Shown here: in pieces, positions 36,677-46,347 of the stretch | How the letters are laid out: each line of letters begins with the position of its first letter | How positions within the stretch are numbered: the stretch's first letter is position 1 | Assembly (NCBI GenBank): GCA_030158675.1 | Contig: JAOASL010000031.1 | Coordinates: 18,179-82,178, forward strand | Direction: 5' to 3' | From: Burkholderiaceae bacterium | Lineage (GTDB): Bacteria; Pseudomonadota; Gammaproteobacteria; Burkholderiales; Burkholderiaceae_D | Length of the DNA: 64,000 bases | The notes under the pieces: generated by a model | The model's database searches: none | The model's input: only the letters and a program-made list of their open reading frames with translations | What the model was told of the DNA's origin: nothing | Translations under genes and position numbers: made by a program

Positions 36677-37923
36677 TTGATTCTTTCAATGTCGGCGCCG
36701 GCCGCCGACAGCTTGACTTCCATCCGGTCATAGCCGCGATCAAGATGATAGATCCGGTCGACCAAAGTCTCGCCTTCAGCCGCCAGCCCCGCAATCACCA
36801 GCGACGCCGACGCGCGCAGGTCGGTAGCCATGACGGGTGCGCCGACCAGCCTGGGCACGCCATTGACCAGCGCCGTGTGACCGTCGATCTCGATCGCCGC
36901 GCCCAGGCGGTTCAGTTCCTGCACGTGCATGAAACGGTTCTCGAAGATGGTCTCGGTGACACGGCTGGTGCCGTCGGCAAGACAATCAAGCGCCATCAGT
37001 TGCGCCTGCATGTCGGTCGGGAAGCCCGGATATTCGGTGGTACGAAAGCCAACGGGCTTCGGGCGCCCCGACATCTGCACGCGGATCCAATCATCGCCGG
37101 CGGTCAGGATGACACCGGCCTCGCGCAGTTTGTCGACCACGGCGTCGAGCAGATCGGCGCGCGTATTCCGGAGCAGCACATCGCCGCCGGCCGCCGCGAC
37201 AGCGCACATGAAGGTACCGGTCTCAATACGATCGGCTACTACGCTGTGCGCTGCGCCATGCAGCGCCGTCACGCCAGTGACGACCAGTCGGTCGCTGCCG
37301 ATGCCGTCGATCTTTGCGCCCATCTTGGCCAGCAGGTTGGCGAGATCAGTCACCTCTGGCTCGCGCGCGGCGTTCTCCAGCACGGTGACGCCGTCGGCCA
37401 GCGTTGCCGCCATCAGCAGGTTTTCCGTGCCGGTGACGGTGATCATGTCGGTGACGATACGTGCGCCCTTGAGCTTCTTCGCCTTTGCGTAGATGTAGCC
37501 GGCCTCGATCCGGATCTCGGCGCCCATCGCCTGCAATCCCTTGATGTGCTGGTCGACCGGCCGCGAGCCGATGGCGCAACCACCGGGCAGCGATACCTTG
37601 GCTTCGCCAAAGCGCGCCAGCAGCGGACCCAGCACGAGGATCGACGCGCGCATGGTCTTCACCATCTCATAGGGCGCTTCCAGGCGCGACACTTCGCGCC
37701 CGCACAGTACGAGCACAGCGCCCTTTTCCTCGATGGACAGACCCATCTGCCGCAGCAGCTTTTCCATCGTTGCGACATCCTGCAGCTTGGGCACGTTCGA
37801 CAATGCCAGCGTATCGGCCGTCAGTAAGCCGGCGCACAGGATAGGCAGCGCGGCGTTCTTCGCGCCGGAAATCGGGATCTCACCGGCCAGACGGCGCCCG
37901 CCACGGATCAGCAGCTTGTCCAT
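36673..37923 (-). CDS. murA: UDP-N-acetylglucosamine 1-carboxyvinyltransferase
   Basis: A 416-aa enzyme that transfers enolpyruvate from PEP to UDP-GlcNAc, the first committed step of peptidoglycan synthesis and the fosfomycin target. The start [20 protein letters not shown] at 37923 is canonical. The catalytic Cys is present in [20 protein letters not shown]. Other marks are [15 protein letters not shown] and [16 protein letters not shown]. It overlaps ibaG by one base (TGATG). Confidence 0.97.
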   Translation of the reverse strand: MDKLLIRGGRRLAGEIPISGAKNAALPILCAGLLTADTLALSNVPKLQDVATMEKLLRQMGLSIEEKGAVLVLCGREVSRLEAPYEMVKTMRASILVLGPLLARFGEAKVSLPGGCAIGSRPVDQHIKGLQAMGAEIRIEAGYIYAKAKKLKGARIVTDMITVTGTENLLMAATLADGVTVLENAAREPEVTDLANLLAKMGAKIDGIGSDRLVVTGVTALHGAAHSVVADRIETGTFMCAVAAAGGDVLLRNTRADLLDAVVDKLREAGVILTAGDDWIRVQMSGRPKPVGFRTTEYPGFPTDMQAQLMALDCLADGTSRVTETIFENRFMHVQELNRLGAAIEIDGHTALVNGVPRLVGAPVMATDLRASASLVIAGLAAEGETLVDRIYHLDRGYDRMEVKLSAAGADIERIK

Positions 37924-38159
37924 CAGCCCTGGTACTCCTCGGGCGTCAGCGTCTTCATCGACAGCGCGTGAATTTCCGCCTTCATCCGATCGCCCAGCGC
38001 CGCATAGACCAGCTGATGGCGCTGGATCGGCCGCTTGCCGGCAAACGCGGACGACACGATCAGCGCGTTGAAATGCTGACCGTCTCCCTCCACTTCCAGA
38101 TGGGTGCATTCGAGGCCAGAGGCGATGTAGTTCTTGATCAGATCAGGAGTGGGCAGCAC
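37923..38159 (-). CDS. ibaG: BolA family protein (IbaG/YrbA type)
   Basis: A 78-aa protein, [20 protein letters not shown], with the BolA signature [31 protein letters not shown], seen as [20 protein letters not shown]. IbaG proteins pair with monothiol glutaredoxins around [2Fe-2S] clusters; a GrxD gene is in this window at 10515. Location directly before murA is conserved in proteobacteria. Confidence 0.93.
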   Translation of the reverse strand: MLPTPDLIKNYIASGLECTHLEVEGDGQHFNALIVSSAFAGKRPIQRHQLVYAALGDRMKAEIHALSMKTLTPEEYQG

Positions 38160-38188
38160 GATTCAACCTTTGCTCAAAAATTCTTGGA

Positions 38189-38944
38189 TCAGTGGCGCAG
38201 CTTGTAGCCGCGCTTTAACAGCGTGATGGCGATCGCGGACAGGACCAGGAAAAATGTCGCCACGATCGCAAGACTGGTCGTCGGCGACACATCGGAATGG
38301 CCGAAAAAACCATAGCGAAAGCCGTCGATCATATAAAAGAATGGGTTCATATGCGATATCGCCTGCCAGAACGGGGGTAGCGAATGCACTGAGTAAAACA
38401 CGCCGGCGAGGAAAGTCGCTGGCAGGATCAGGAAGTTCTGGAAAGCGGCTAGCTGGTCGAATTTTTCCGCCCAGATGCCTGCCAACAGGCCCATGGTGCC
38501 GAGAATGGCCGCACCCAGCAGCGCAAACAGCACGATCCACAGCGGCGCGACGAACGACAGTTTGGCGAACCAGACCGTGATCACCAGCACGCCTAGCCCC
38601 ACCATGAAGCCGCGGATCATCGCCGCCAGCACATAGGCGCCGAACATTTCCCAGTGCGACAGCGGCGCCAATAGCACGAACACTAGGTTGCCGGTGATCT
38701 TCGACTGAATCAGTGACGAGGATGAATTGGCGAACGCATTCTGCAGCACGCTCATCATTACCAGGCCCGGCACCAGAAAGGCTGTATACGACACGCCCGG
38801 AAACACCTGCACGCGATCTTCCAGCACATGGCCAAAGATGAGCAGATAGAGCATCGCCGTCACGATGGGTGCCGTCACCGTCTGCGTCGCCACCTTCCAG
38901 AAGCGCAGCAGTTCCTTGTACAGCAGCGTACGAAAGCCCGTCAT
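38189..38944 (-). CDS. ABC-2 type transporter permease (YadH-like)
   Basis: A 251-aa membrane protein with six predicted helices. Marks are LLYKELLRFWKVATQTV, YLLIFGHVLEDRVQVFPG, YTAFLVPGLVMMSVLQNAFANSSSS and ATFLAGVFYSVHSLPPFWQ, close to the YadH branch of ABC-2 exporters. It overlaps the ATPase gene by 4 bases. Substrate is unknown. Confidence 0.92.
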   Translation of the reverse strand: MTGFRTLLYKELLRFWKVATQTVTAPIVTAMLYLLIFGHVLEDRVQVFPGVSYTAFLVPGLVMMSVLQNAFANSSSSLIQSKITGNLVFVLLAPLSHWEMFGAYVLAAMIRGFMVGLGVLVITVWFAKLSFVAPLWIVLFALLGAAILGTMGLLAGIWAEKFDQLAAFQNFLILPATFLAGVFYSVHSLPPFWQAISHMNPFFYMIDGFRYGFFGHSDVSPTTSLAIVATFFLVLSAIAITLLKRGYKLRH

Positions 38945-39852
38945 TGGCTGCCTCCCATGATCTGGATGAACACGTCTTCCAGGTCGGCCTGATTCAGCTG
39001 CAGGTCTTCCATGGTCAACCCGGCAGAACGGATCGCCGCCAGGATGGGCTCGACTTCGTCATGATGATTGACGCGCAGCGTGTACTGGCGACCTTGCTTC
39101 AGTTCATCCGGATGCGATACCAGCGGATGCAGCGACGCCGGCAACTGGCCCTCGGTCAGTCGAACCACCAGCTGCGAGCCGGAGATACGGCGAATCAGTG
39201 CAGCGGTCGAATCGAGCGCGACTACCTGGCCGGCCTTCAGCATGGCGATCCGGTTGCACAGCGCCTGCGCTTCCTCAAGATAATGCGTGGTCAGCACCAC
39301 CGTATGTCCCTCGCGGTTCAGGCGGCCGATGAAATTCCATAAAGTCTGTCGCAACTCGACATCAACACCGGCGGTCGGTTCGTCCAGCATGATCACCGGC
39401 GGCCGGTGAACCAGCGCCTGCGCGACCAGCACGCGGCGCTTCATGCCGCCGGACAGGGCGCGCATATTGGTATCGGCCTTCGCGGTCAGACCGAGTTCGT
39501 GCAGCACCTCATCGATCCAGGCATCGTTGTTTGAAATGCCAAAATAACCGGACTGCATACGCAGCGTCTCGCGCACGGTGAAGAACGGATCGAACACCAG
39601 TTCCTGCGGCACCACGCCAAGGCAGCGGCGTGCGGCGCGATAGTCCGTCACCACATCATGCCCGTGAATGCTCACCCGCCCTTCATCGGCACGTCCGAGG
39701 CCGGCAATGATGGAGATCAGTGTTGTCTTGCCGGCGCCATTCGGGCCGAGCAGCCCGAAAAACTCACCCTGCGCGATCTCGAGCGATACCCCGCCGAGGG
39801 CTTGCAGCGCGCCATAGCGCTTCTTGATTTGATCGATCCGGATGGCGGCCAT
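38941..39852 (-). CDS. ABC transporter ATP-binding protein (YadG-like)
   Basis: A 303-aa ATPase. Walker A is GLLGPNGAGKTTLISIIAG, the signature is ALSGGMKRRVLVAQAL, and Walker B is VIMLDEPTAGVDVELRQ. A C-terminal extension after the ATPase core is typical of ABC-2 ATPases. The ATG at 39852 (MAAIRIDQIKKRYGALQALG) fits the family, but no clear ribosome site is seen; a TTG at 39876 is an alternative. It works with the YadH-like permease. The position between mlaB and ibaG-murA suggests an envelope role, but this is inference. Confidence 0.92.
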   Translation of the reverse strand: MAAIRIDQIKKRYGALQALGGVSLEIAQGEFFGLLGPNGAGKTTLISIIAGLGRADEGRVSIHGHDVVTDYRAARRCLGVVPQELVFDPFFTVRETLRMQSGYFGISNNDAWIDEVLHELGLTAKADTNMRALSGGMKRRVLVAQALVHRPPVIMLDEPTAGVDVELRQTLWNFIGRLNREGHTVVLTTHYLEEAQALCNRIAMLKAGQVVALDSTAALIRRISGSQLVVRLTEGQLPASLHPLVSHPDELKQGRQYTLRVNHHDEVEPILAAIRSAGLTMEDLQLNQADLEDVFIQIMGGSQ

Positions 39853-39910
39853 TGTTGGCTGAGAAGGGAATGACAAACATGCAGACAGGAGAGTCCGCGC
39901 AAAGACCCTG

Positions 39911-39916
39911 ATTATA
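39911..39916 (-). promoter_or_regulatory. Candidate internal -10 element before the ABC transporter/ibaG/murA/his genes
   Basis: A perfect TATAAT on the minus strand at 39916-39911, 59 bases before the ATPase ATG, inside the 131-base gap after mlaB. No consensus -35 is seen. A short palindrome GGGAAATCCC lies just upstream. Confidence 0.4.
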
Positions 39917-39983
39917 GGGGATTTCCCTTAAGCCAACGGAAACGCCGGCCAATCCGGCAGACTGGCGCGCAGGACTGAGTTTT

Positions 39984-40235
39984 TTACAGCAGATGCGAAA
40001 CGCCGTACAGCTGCGCAAGACTATCCAATCCGGCCGGAATACCGGCAATTTGCAAGGACACGCCGCGCGCCGCCGCTGCGCGCCGCCATGCCAGCAGGGC
40101 GGCCACGGCGGTCGAATCGAAGCGCTGCAGGCCACTGAGGTCAATCTCGGTGACGCCAGAGGCCAGCGCCTGCATGCCAGCGCGCACAACGTCGCCCGCC
40201 TCGGCCTGCGTCAACACAGTCGGCGCGAAGTTCAT
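39984..40235 (-). CDS. mlaB: STAS-domain protein MlaB
   Basis: An 83-aa single STAS domain (TEIDLSGLQRFDSTAVAALLAWRRAA), with the conserved Asp-Ser loop. MlaB binds the ATPase MlaF in the cytoplasmic part of the MlaFEDB complex that moves phospholipids between outer and inner membrane. It starts 11 bases after mlaC. Confidence 0.9.
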   Translation of the reverse strand: MNFAPTVLTQAEAGDVVRAGMQALASGVTEIDLSGLQRFDSTAVAALLAWRRAAAARGVSLQIAGIPAGLDSLAQLYGVSHLL

Positions 40236-40246
40236 GGGTTCAGCTC

Positions 40247-40888
40247 TCAGCCCTTGACCGCGGGCTTCGGCGGATTGGCTGCCAGCCGCTTGTTGCGCTC
40301 GGCGAGCGTCTTGATGAGGCCATCGATACCGCCCTTCTGGATCTCGGCCGAGAAACTGTTTTTGTAGGTTTCCACCAGCCAGGCACCCAGAATGTTCACG
40401 TCATAGATCTTCCAGCCGGACGGAGTTTTCTCGAGCCGGTAGTTCAGCTGGATCGGCTCGCCGCGCGGTTGGATCACGTTTGAGCGCACCTCGACATCCG
40501 TATCGTCCGGCGCCGAGCGCATCGGCTTGAATTCCAGCTTCTGGTTGCGAATCTGTGCGACCGCACCCGAGTAGGTATAGACCAGCAGCGTCTTGAATTC
40601 GCTGATCAACGCCGATTGCTGCTCAGCATTCGCTTCACGCCAGTAACGACCGGCGGCTGATGCGGTCATTCGCTGGAAATCCACATGGGGCAGGATCTTG
40701 CCCTGCACTACCTCGATGATGTGATGCTGGTTGCCGGCCTGGATCTGCTTGTCGGTCTTGGCCAGATCCAGAATCTCCTCACTGACGCGCCTGATCAATA
40801 CATCGGGCGCCTCCTGTGCGCCGGCACCTGCCGACAACAGTGAGAAAGAGGTAAACATAACGGCGGAAAGGTACTTGAATATGTTCAT
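40247..40888 (-). CDS. mlaC: Periplasmic phospholipid-binding protein MlaC
   Basis: A 213-aa periplasmic protein. The signal peptide is MNIFKYLSAVMFTSFSLLSA, cleaved near GAGAQEAPD. Marks are VVQGKILPHVDFQRMTASAAGRYWREA, seen as KILPHVDFQRMTASAAGRYW, then FKTLLVYTYSGAV, LNYRLEKTPSGWKIYDVNILGAWLVETYK (as GWKIYDVNILGAWLVETY) and FSAEIQKGGIDGLI. It shuttles lipids between MlaA and MlaD. Confidence 0.95.
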   Translation of the reverse strand: MNIFKYLSAVMFTSFSLLSAGAGAQEAPDVLIRRVSEEILDLAKTDKQIQAGNQHHIIEVVQGKILPHVDFQRMTASAAGRYWREANAEQQSALISEFKTLLVYTYSGAVAQIRNQKLEFKPMRSAPDDTDVEVRSNVIQPRGEPIQLNYRLEKTPSGWKIYDVNILGAWLVETYKNSFSAEIQKGGIDGLIKTLAERNKRLAANPPKPAVKG

Positions 40889-41026
40889 GAGTGTGGGTGC
40901 GATGGCGCAGCGCGAGCGGCCGCAAAGGGTGAACCCGCATGATACCGAATGCCGGAGCAGTCAGCCAAGCGGCGAAAATTCGTTACAAATAGCACCACGC
41001 TCAGCAGATCACTGCCGACTGAGCGC

Positions 41027-41749
41027 TCAGTCCTGAGGATTGTCCGGCTCCGGCTCGCCATCGCGAATACGCCACTGCCGACGCTGCAGATAGGCATCAC
41101 GGAGAAATTGATAGCGGTCAAGCGCCACATCTTCCATCAGGCTGGATGCGCCGAGGAGTTCGGCACGCGTATCGATCACGCGCATTACGCGCGCCGTATT
41201 CCTAAAAGATTCGCTGTCGAACTGACCCACCGGATCGACATATAAATCCACCGACTTGGCCAGGCCATCGCGCACAGTGCTCGGACCGAAGAGAGGCAAC
41301 ACCAGGTAGGGCCCCGATTTCACACCCCAGATGGCCAGCGTCTGGCCGAAATCTTCCTCGTGTTTGGGCAGCCCCATTGGGGTCGCAAAATCGATCAGAC
41401 CGGCAAGGCCCAACGTGGTGTTAAAGATCACCCGGGCGGTATCCTGCGTACCCTGAACAGGCTTCAGTTGCAGGTAGTTGTTGACAGCTGTCCAGACATC
41501 ACCGAGGTTGCCCAGAAAATTGCCGACTCCGATCCGAACGAATTCGGGCACGTAATCAACATAGTGCGTTGCGATCGGTTTCACGACATTGCGATCGAGT
41601 GCATCATTGAAAGCGAACATATCGCGGTTGTAATGCTCGAAGGGGTCGCGCGGATCACTTCCCATGCCGGGTGTGCTGGCGCAGCCGCCGCTCAGCAGGA
41701 GCGCTCCCAAAACGACGATCCATCCGCTGCGGAGAATACGCTTTTTCAT
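41027..41749 (-). CDS. mlaA: Outer-membrane lipoprotein MlaA (VacJ)
   Basis: A 240-aa lipoprotein with a lipobox ending SGGC near residue 23. Marks are DPFEHYNRDMFAFNDALDRN, FVRIGVGNFLGNLGDVWTAVNNYLQ (as GVGNFLGNLGDVWTAVN) and DFGQTLAIWGVKSGPYLVLPLFGPS. In E. coli mlaA is unlinked; here it sits within the mla operon, as in many betaproteobacteria. It overlaps mlaD by 4 bases. Confidence 0.95.
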   Translation of the reverse strand: MKKRILRSGWIVVLGALLLSGGCASTPGMGSDPRDPFEHYNRDMFAFNDALDRNVVKPIATHYVDYVPEFVRIGVGNFLGNLGDVWTAVNNYLQLKPVQGTQDTARVIFNTTLGLAGLIDFATPMGLPKHEEDFGQTLAIWGVKSGPYLVLPLFGPSTVRDGLAKSVDLYVDPVGQFDSESFRNTARVMRVIDTRAELLGASSLMEDVALDRYQFLRDAYLQRRQWRIRDGEPEPDNPQD

Positions 41750-42234
41750 TTCCCGTCCCCTTGGCCACCTTCTTTGGTGCCTTCCGCTGCCTTGCTGAAC
41801 AAGAACTGACTGATCAGGTTTTCCAGCACGATCGCCGACTGGGTACTCTTGATACGATCGCCCTCGGCGAAGTTCTTCTCGTCGCCACCCGGCTCGATAC
41901 CGATATATTGCTCGCCGAGCAGGCCGGCAGTCAGTATTTTGGCCGAGCTGTCTTTCGGGAATTGCGCACCAGCCTGCATGCGCAGAGTAACCGTCGCCTG
42001 GAACGTCTTGTCGTCAAAAGCGATCGACTCGACCCGCCCCACCACCACGCCCGCGCTTTTCACTGCAGCGCGTGGCTTGAGCCCGCCAATATTGTCAAAG
42101 CGGGCGACCAGTTGATAGCCCGGGCCGAAGCTCATCGAACTCAGGTTGCCGACTTTCAGCGCCAGAAACATGATCGCGGCGGCGCCCAGCACGACAAACA
42201 GTCCGACCCACACATCGAGGGATTTGCGTTGCAT
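41746..42234 (-). CDS. mlaD: MCE-domain lipid transport protein MlaD
   Basis: A 162-aa protein with an N-terminal anchor helix (WVGLFVVLGAAAIMFLAL) and one MCE domain (YQLVARFDNIGGLKPRAAVK, GVVVGRVESI, LLGEQYIGIEPGGDE). It forms the hexameric ring of the MlaFEDB complex on the periplasmic face. The start is 30 bases after mlaE. Confidence 0.96.
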   Translation of the reverse strand: MQRKSLDVWVGLFVVLGAAAIMFLALKVGNLSSMSFGPGYQLVARFDNIGGLKPRAAVKSAGVVVGRVESIAFDDKTFQATVTLRMQAGAQFPKDSSAKILTAGLLGEQYIGIEPGGDEKNFAEGDRIKSTQSAIVLENLISQFLFSKAAEGTKEGGQGDGK

Positions 42235-42264
42235 CTTATTGCCTCGTTACGAAAACGCGGGATT

Positions 42265-43041
42265 TTACGAAAACATCAGTGCTGTCAGCAGGAAATCCAG
42301 CCAAAGCACCATCAGGGAACCAATCACCACAGTGCGCGTGGTCGCACGCGCAACGCCTTCCGGGGTAGGGTCGGCATGATAGCCTTGCTGGAGAGCGATG
42401 AAGGTCACGGCGACGCCAAACACGACGCTCTTGATCACGCCATTGCCGACATCAGCCCACAACTCTACCCCGCCCTGCATCTGCGACCAGAAGGCGCCCT
42501 CGTCGACGCCGATCATGCGCACGCCAACCACATAGCCGCCGAGCACGCCGACAGCCGAGAACACGGCAGCCAGCAGCGGCATCGCGATGACGCCGGCCCA
42601 GAAACGCGGCGCAAGCACGCGCCTGAGCGGATCGACCGCCATCATTTCCATTGCCGCCAGCTGCTCACCGGCTTTCATCAGGCCGATCTCGGCAGTCAGC
42701 GACGTGCCGGCGCGGCCGGCAAACAGCAATGCCGTGACCACAGGCCCCAATTCGCGCACCAGCGACAGCGCGACCAGCAGGCCGAGCGCTTCTTCGGAAC
42801 CATATTTGTTCAGGGTGTAGTAACCCTGCAGCCCGAGCACGAAACCGACGAACAGGCCGGACACCGCGATGATCACCAGCGAATAATTTCCAATGAAATG
42901 CACCTGGTCCGTCACCAGCCGCGGACGGCGCAGCAAACCACCGGCTGCCGCCACCATCGCGGCGAAGGTGCGTGCGGCCAGGCCAAAATCGCCCAGGCTG
43001 AGCCGAACACCACGTCCGAGCTTTTCCAACAGATCGATCAT
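42265..43041 (-). CDS. mlaE: Lipid ABC transporter permease MlaE
   Basis: A 258-aa membrane protein with five or six hydrophobic segments. Marks are QVHFIGNYSLVIIAVSGLFVGFVLGLQGYYTL (as SLVIIAVSGLFVGFVLGLQG), VRELGPVVTALLFAGRAGTS, TAEIGLMKAGEQLAAMEMMA and VFGVAVTFIALQQGYHADP. It overlaps mlaF by 4 bases. Confidence 0.96.
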   Translation of the reverse strand: MIDLLEKLGRGVRLSLGDFGLAARTFAAMVAAAGGLLRRPRLVTDQVHFIGNYSLVIIAVSGLFVGFVLGLQGYYTLNKYGSEEALGLLVALSLVRELGPVVTALLFAGRAGTSLTAEIGLMKAGEQLAAMEMMAVDPLRRVLAPRFWAGVIAMPLLAAVFSAVGVLGGYVVGVRMIGVDEGAFWSQMQGGVELWADVGNGVIKSVVFGVAVTFIALQQGYHADPTPEGVARATTRTVVIGSLMVLWLDFLLTALMFS

Positions 43042-43841
43042 TTGCCGCTCTCCAGACCGAGTTGCTGGCCGATCGATTGGCCAGCATAGTGGAAAGGCAC
43101 CGGGCCGTCTGCCTCGGCATTGACGAACTGCCTGACGAACGGATCTTCCGACTCGCGCATCTGCTGCGGCGTACCGCGGGCGACGATCTTTCCCTTTGAA
43201 AGAAAATAAACGTAGTCGGCGATCAGGAAGGATTCGTGTACATCGTGCGACACCAGGATCGAGGTCGACCCGAGCGCATCATTGAGCTTGCGGATCAGAT
43301 TCGCGATGACGCCCATCGAGATCGGATCGAGGCCGGCGAATGGCTCGTCGTACATGATCAGCTGAGGATCAAGCGCAATCGCGCGAGCCAGCGCAACACG
43401 GCGCGCCATGCCACCGGAGACTTCGTTCGGCTTCAGCGTCGCCGCATTCGACAGCCCGACGGCATGCAGTTTCATCAGCACCAGATCGTGGATGATCGAC
43501 TCCGGCAGCTGCGTGTGTTCGCGCAGCGGGAACGCGACGTTATCGAACACGGACAGGTCGGTGAAGAGGGCGCCGTGCTGGAACAGCATTCCCATGCGCC
43601 GCCGCAGCCGGTACAGCCCGGGCTGATCCAGCGCACCGACATCTTCCCCATCAACTGCCACAGTGCCGGATTGCGCCCGCAGCTGGCCACCGATCAGGCG
43701 CAGCACCGTGGTCTTGCCCGAGCCGGATCCGCCCATCACGGCGACCACCTGGCCGCGCTTGAACTGCATGTTCAGGCCGCTCAGGATAGGACGCTCGTTA
43801 TAGGCAAAATGCAGATCGCAGAGATCGACGAGGTTGGCCAC
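43038..43841 (-). CDS. mlaF: Lipid ABC transporter ATPase MlaF
   Basis: A 267-aa ATPase. Walker A is VMGGSGSGKTTVLRLIGG, the signature is EVSGGMARRVALARAIALD, and Walker B is LIMYDEPFAGLDPISMG. The start is uncertain: a GTG at 43841 gives MANLVDLCDLHFAYNERPIL, the family N-terminus, but no Shine-Dalgarno is visible and no ATG is near. The frame continues far upstream in a region with no similarity. A TACAAT -10-like element at 43874-43869 on this strand would place transcription about 20 bases before this GTG. Confidence 0.93.
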   Translation of the reverse strand: MANLVDLCDLHFAYNERPILSGLNMQFKRGQVVAVMGGSGSGKTTVLRLIGGQLRAQSGTVAVDGEDVGALDQPGLYRLRRRMGMLFQHGALFTDLSVFDNVAFPLREHTQLPESIIHDLVLMKLHAVGLSNAATLKPNEVSGGMARRVALARAIALDPQLIMYDEPFAGLDPISMGVIANLIRKLNDALGSTSILVSHDVHESFLIADYVYFLSKGKIVARGTPQQMRESEDPFVRQFVNAEADGPVPFHYAGQSIGQQLGLESGK

Positions 43842-43950
43842 GGGAAGAGAAAATGATTCAAAAGCAGTATTGTAGTCCAGCGCGGGCCGGTGCCTGCTTT
43901 CATAAGAGGCAAGAAATGCCACCGGCTGCAAAAGATCGCTTCGGCCCAGC

Positions 43951-44436
43951 CTACCTGCAGACCCCCGAAACATAGCGAACGCTGCCATCGTCCTGCTGCG
44001 CATACGTGTGCGCAAGGAAGCTGCCGCCAAAGGTTCGGATGACCGAGCCGAGCTGGCATTCCTTGGTGCCGACGGGTGTATCAACAAGGAGCAAGCATTC
44101 CGGGCTGCCCGCAGACGGTCTGACTTCAAGGACCCGCAGCGCATAGGCCGGCACCTGATAGCGCGATGAAATCCCTTCCGCATATTGGGCCGACAGCCCG
44201 CGGACAAGTGCGCACGCACCAACGGTGGGCTTGTAGATTCGCGCACCGCCTTCATTGACGGCCCAGAACAGCAAGCCACTGTCGCCTGCGCCATCGGCTG
44301 GCGTCTGCGCAGAGACCCCTGCGGCGCACAGCACAGCGACCAGCAGGACCGCAGCTGACCACCCGCTTGCGCCATGACGATCGCAGCGCTCTCCGAATAA
44401 ATTTGACTGGCTTGCGTTTGTTATCGCCATGGACAT
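43951..44436 (-). CDS. Hypothetical secreted protein
   Basis: A 161-aa product from the ATG at 44436 (a second ATG at 44430 is equally possible). A hydrophobic segment after a basic stretch (SGWSAAVLLVAVLCAAGVSA, cut near AQTPADG) looks like a signal peptide with a long n-region. The mature part has four or five Cys (GACALVRG, SPECLLLV, KECQLGS, SGVCR), which could form disulfides in the periplasm. I do not recognise the family. It lies between mlaF and the Kef-type antiporter gene, in the same direction as both; 13 bases separate it from the latter's stop. Confidence 0.6.
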   Translation of the reverse strand: MSMAITNASQSNLFGERCDRHGASGWSAAVLLVAVLCAAGVSAQTPADGAGDSGLLFWAVNEGGARIYKPTVGACALVRGLSAQYAEGISSRYQVPAYALRVLEVRPSAGSPECLLLVDTPVGTKECQLGSVIRTFGGSFLAHTYAQQDDGSVRYVSGVCR

Positions 44437-44449
44437 CTGCCGCTTTGCA

Positions 44450-46153
44450 TCAAGGTTTGACCGCACCACCGCGCATTTGCGCCAATACATGCTCGGACAT
44501 ACCGCGTCCCAATTCACTTTCGGCGAGAAATACCATGCCGTCAGTGTCCTGCCGCAGCATCTCAGCCTCTTCCTCGCTCTGTGTGCGCATGGCTACCTGA
44601 ATGCCGGGATTGAGTGTGCGCGCGATCTCGACCATGCGCCTGACATCGACGGTATCGGCAATCGCGATCACCAGCATCGCTGCGCGCGCGATATGGGCCT
44701 GGATCAACACCTCAGGCGTGGACGCATCGCCGCTCACCGCCGACATGCCGTCACGGCGCAGCGCATCGACGAGTTCGCGGTTCTGCTCGGCGACGACGAA
44801 AGGAATGTTCGCTTCGCTCAGCGCCTGTCCGATCCATCTGCCAACCCGACCATAACCAACCAGCACGACCTGGCCGCTCAAGCTCTGGCGGTCAGTCGAT
44901 ACCGGCAACTGCGCGAGCGGATCATCGCGCGCCTCGAGTCGGCGCGCGAACGCAGAGTACTCAAGTATCCACCGTCGCGCAGGCTCCATCGCCACGAAGA
45001 TTGCCGAGTTGAGCGCAATCGAGATAAGCGCCCCGGCAAGCACCAGGCTTTGCCCCTCCTGCGGCATCAAATGCAGTGAAACGCCCAGCCCGGCAAGAAT
45101 GAACGAAAACTCGCCGATCTGCGCCAGACTCGCGCCAACAGTGAGGGCCGTATTCAGCGGGTAGCGGAATAAGAGCACCAATGCGATGGCGGCGATGGTC
45201 TTGCCTACTACGATGATGGCGACCACGACCAGCAGCTTGAGTGGCTCATTCCAGATCACCGCCGGGTCGAACAGCATGCCGACCGAAACAAAGAACAGCA
45301 CCGCAAACGCATCGCGCAGCGGTAGCGATTCGTCTGCCGCACGGTGGCTGAATTCCGATTCCCTGAGCATCATCCCGGCGAAGAATGCGCCGAGCGCGAA
45401 GGACACGTCGAACAAGGTCGCCGCACCGAATGCGACGCCAACCGCCACTGCTACAACACTGAGCGTGAACAGCTCTTGTGAACCGGTGCGCGCAACCCAC
45501 CAGAGCAGCTTCGGCAACAGACGGCGCCCTACCACCAACATGAACACAATGAAGCCAGCCACCTTGGCCAGGGTAATGCCGACGGCCTTCCACAAGCGCG
45601 CGTCAGCCGCCGCATCGCCGTCGGCGGACAGCATGCCGGACAGTGCCGGCAACAGCACTAGTACCAATACCATCACGAGGTCTTCGACCACCAGCCAACC
45701 CACTGCGATCTGTCCATTAATGGACTTCAACTGCCCGCGCGCCTCCAGCGCGCGCAGCAACACCACGGTGCTCGCGACTGACAGGCAAAGACCGAATACC
45801 AGCGCCCCGCCAAGATCCCAGCCCCAGAACTTTGCCGTCACCAGACCCAGCAGGGTGGCCGCGGCGATTTGCACGATCGCGCCTGGAATGGCGATGCGAC
45901 GGACCGCTATCAGGTCATTCAGCGAAAAATGCAGGCCCACGCCAAACATCAGCAGCATCACGCCAATTTCCGCCAGCTGTCCGGCCAGGCTGACGTCGGC
46001 GACAAAACCCGGCGTTGTCGGGCTGATGACGATACCCGCCAGCAGATAACCGACCAGCGGCGGCATGCGCAGATGAATTGCTATAAAACCGAACACCATC
46101 GCCAGTCCGAAACCGGCGGCGATCAGGGCGATCAGACTGACGTCATGGGGCAT
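44450..46153 (-). CDS. Cation:proton antiporter, CPA2/KefB-type with TrkA-N domain
   Basis: A 567-aa inner-membrane protein. About 12 transmembrane helices (1-390; [53 protein letters not shown]) are followed by a cytoplasmic RCK/TrkA-N domain (about 410-530; [34 protein letters not shown]). The layout resembles YbaL/KefB, K+/H+ exchange systems gated by nucleotide. The ATG at 46153 has AGGA upstream. It is one of two Kef-like antiporters in the window. Confidence 0.92.
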   Translation of the reverse strand: MPHDVSLIALIAAGFGLAMVFGFIAIHLRMPPLVGYLLAGIVISPTTPGFVADVSLAGQLAEIGVMLLMFGVGLHFSLNDLIAVRRIAIPGAIVQIAAATLLGLVTAKFWGWDLGGALVFGLCLSVASTVVLLRALEARGQLKSINGQIAVGWLVVEDLVMVLVLVLLPALSGMLSADGDAAADARLWKAVGITLAKVAGFIVFMLVVGRRLLPKLLWWVARTGSQELFTLSVVAVAVGVAFGAATLFDVSFALGAFFAGMMLRESEFSHRAADESLPLRDAFAVLFFVSVGMLFDPAVIWNEPLKLLVVVAIIVVGKTIAAIALVLLFRYPLNTALTVGASLAQIGEFSFILAGLGVSLHLMPQEGQSLVLAGALISIALNSAIFVAMEPARRWILEYSAFARRLEARDDPLAQLPVSTDRQSLSGQVVLVGYGRVGRWIGQALSEANIPFVVAEQNRELVDALRRDGMSAVSGDASTPEVLIQAHIARAAMLVIAIADTVDVRRMVEIARTLNPGIQVAMRTQSEEEAEMLRQDTDGMVFLAESELGRGMSEHVLAQMRGGAVKP

Positions 46154-46294
46154 GCATGTTCCTGTCGAAGGCAAAGAGATGGACGCATACAGCGGCCAAT
46201 GCAGTCAGTTCCGGCACAACATGCGATGCCGGCCTTCCGCTTCAGCGGACATTGTACGGTCGATACCATTTCCGAACCGGTGCCGGTCCGCCAA

Positions 46295-46328
46295 TGCAAA
46301 AGGCCCGGTATTGCCCGGGCCTTTTGCA
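46295..46328 (-). terminator. Strong terminator after gltD
   Basis: A perfect 14-bp inverted repeat (TGCAAAAGGCCCGG with CCGGGCCTTTTGCA, 6-base loop) 20 bases beyond the gltD stop. The A/T block at the stem base gives a U-tract on either strand, so it could also act bidirectionally. Confidence 0.85.
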
Positions 46329-46347
46329 CCATACCTTGCTATGCCTG

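Noticed and set aside
43842-44375. Long N-terminal extension of MlaF
   Set aside because: The extension covers the downstream hypothetical gene in another frame and has no ABC-family similarity.
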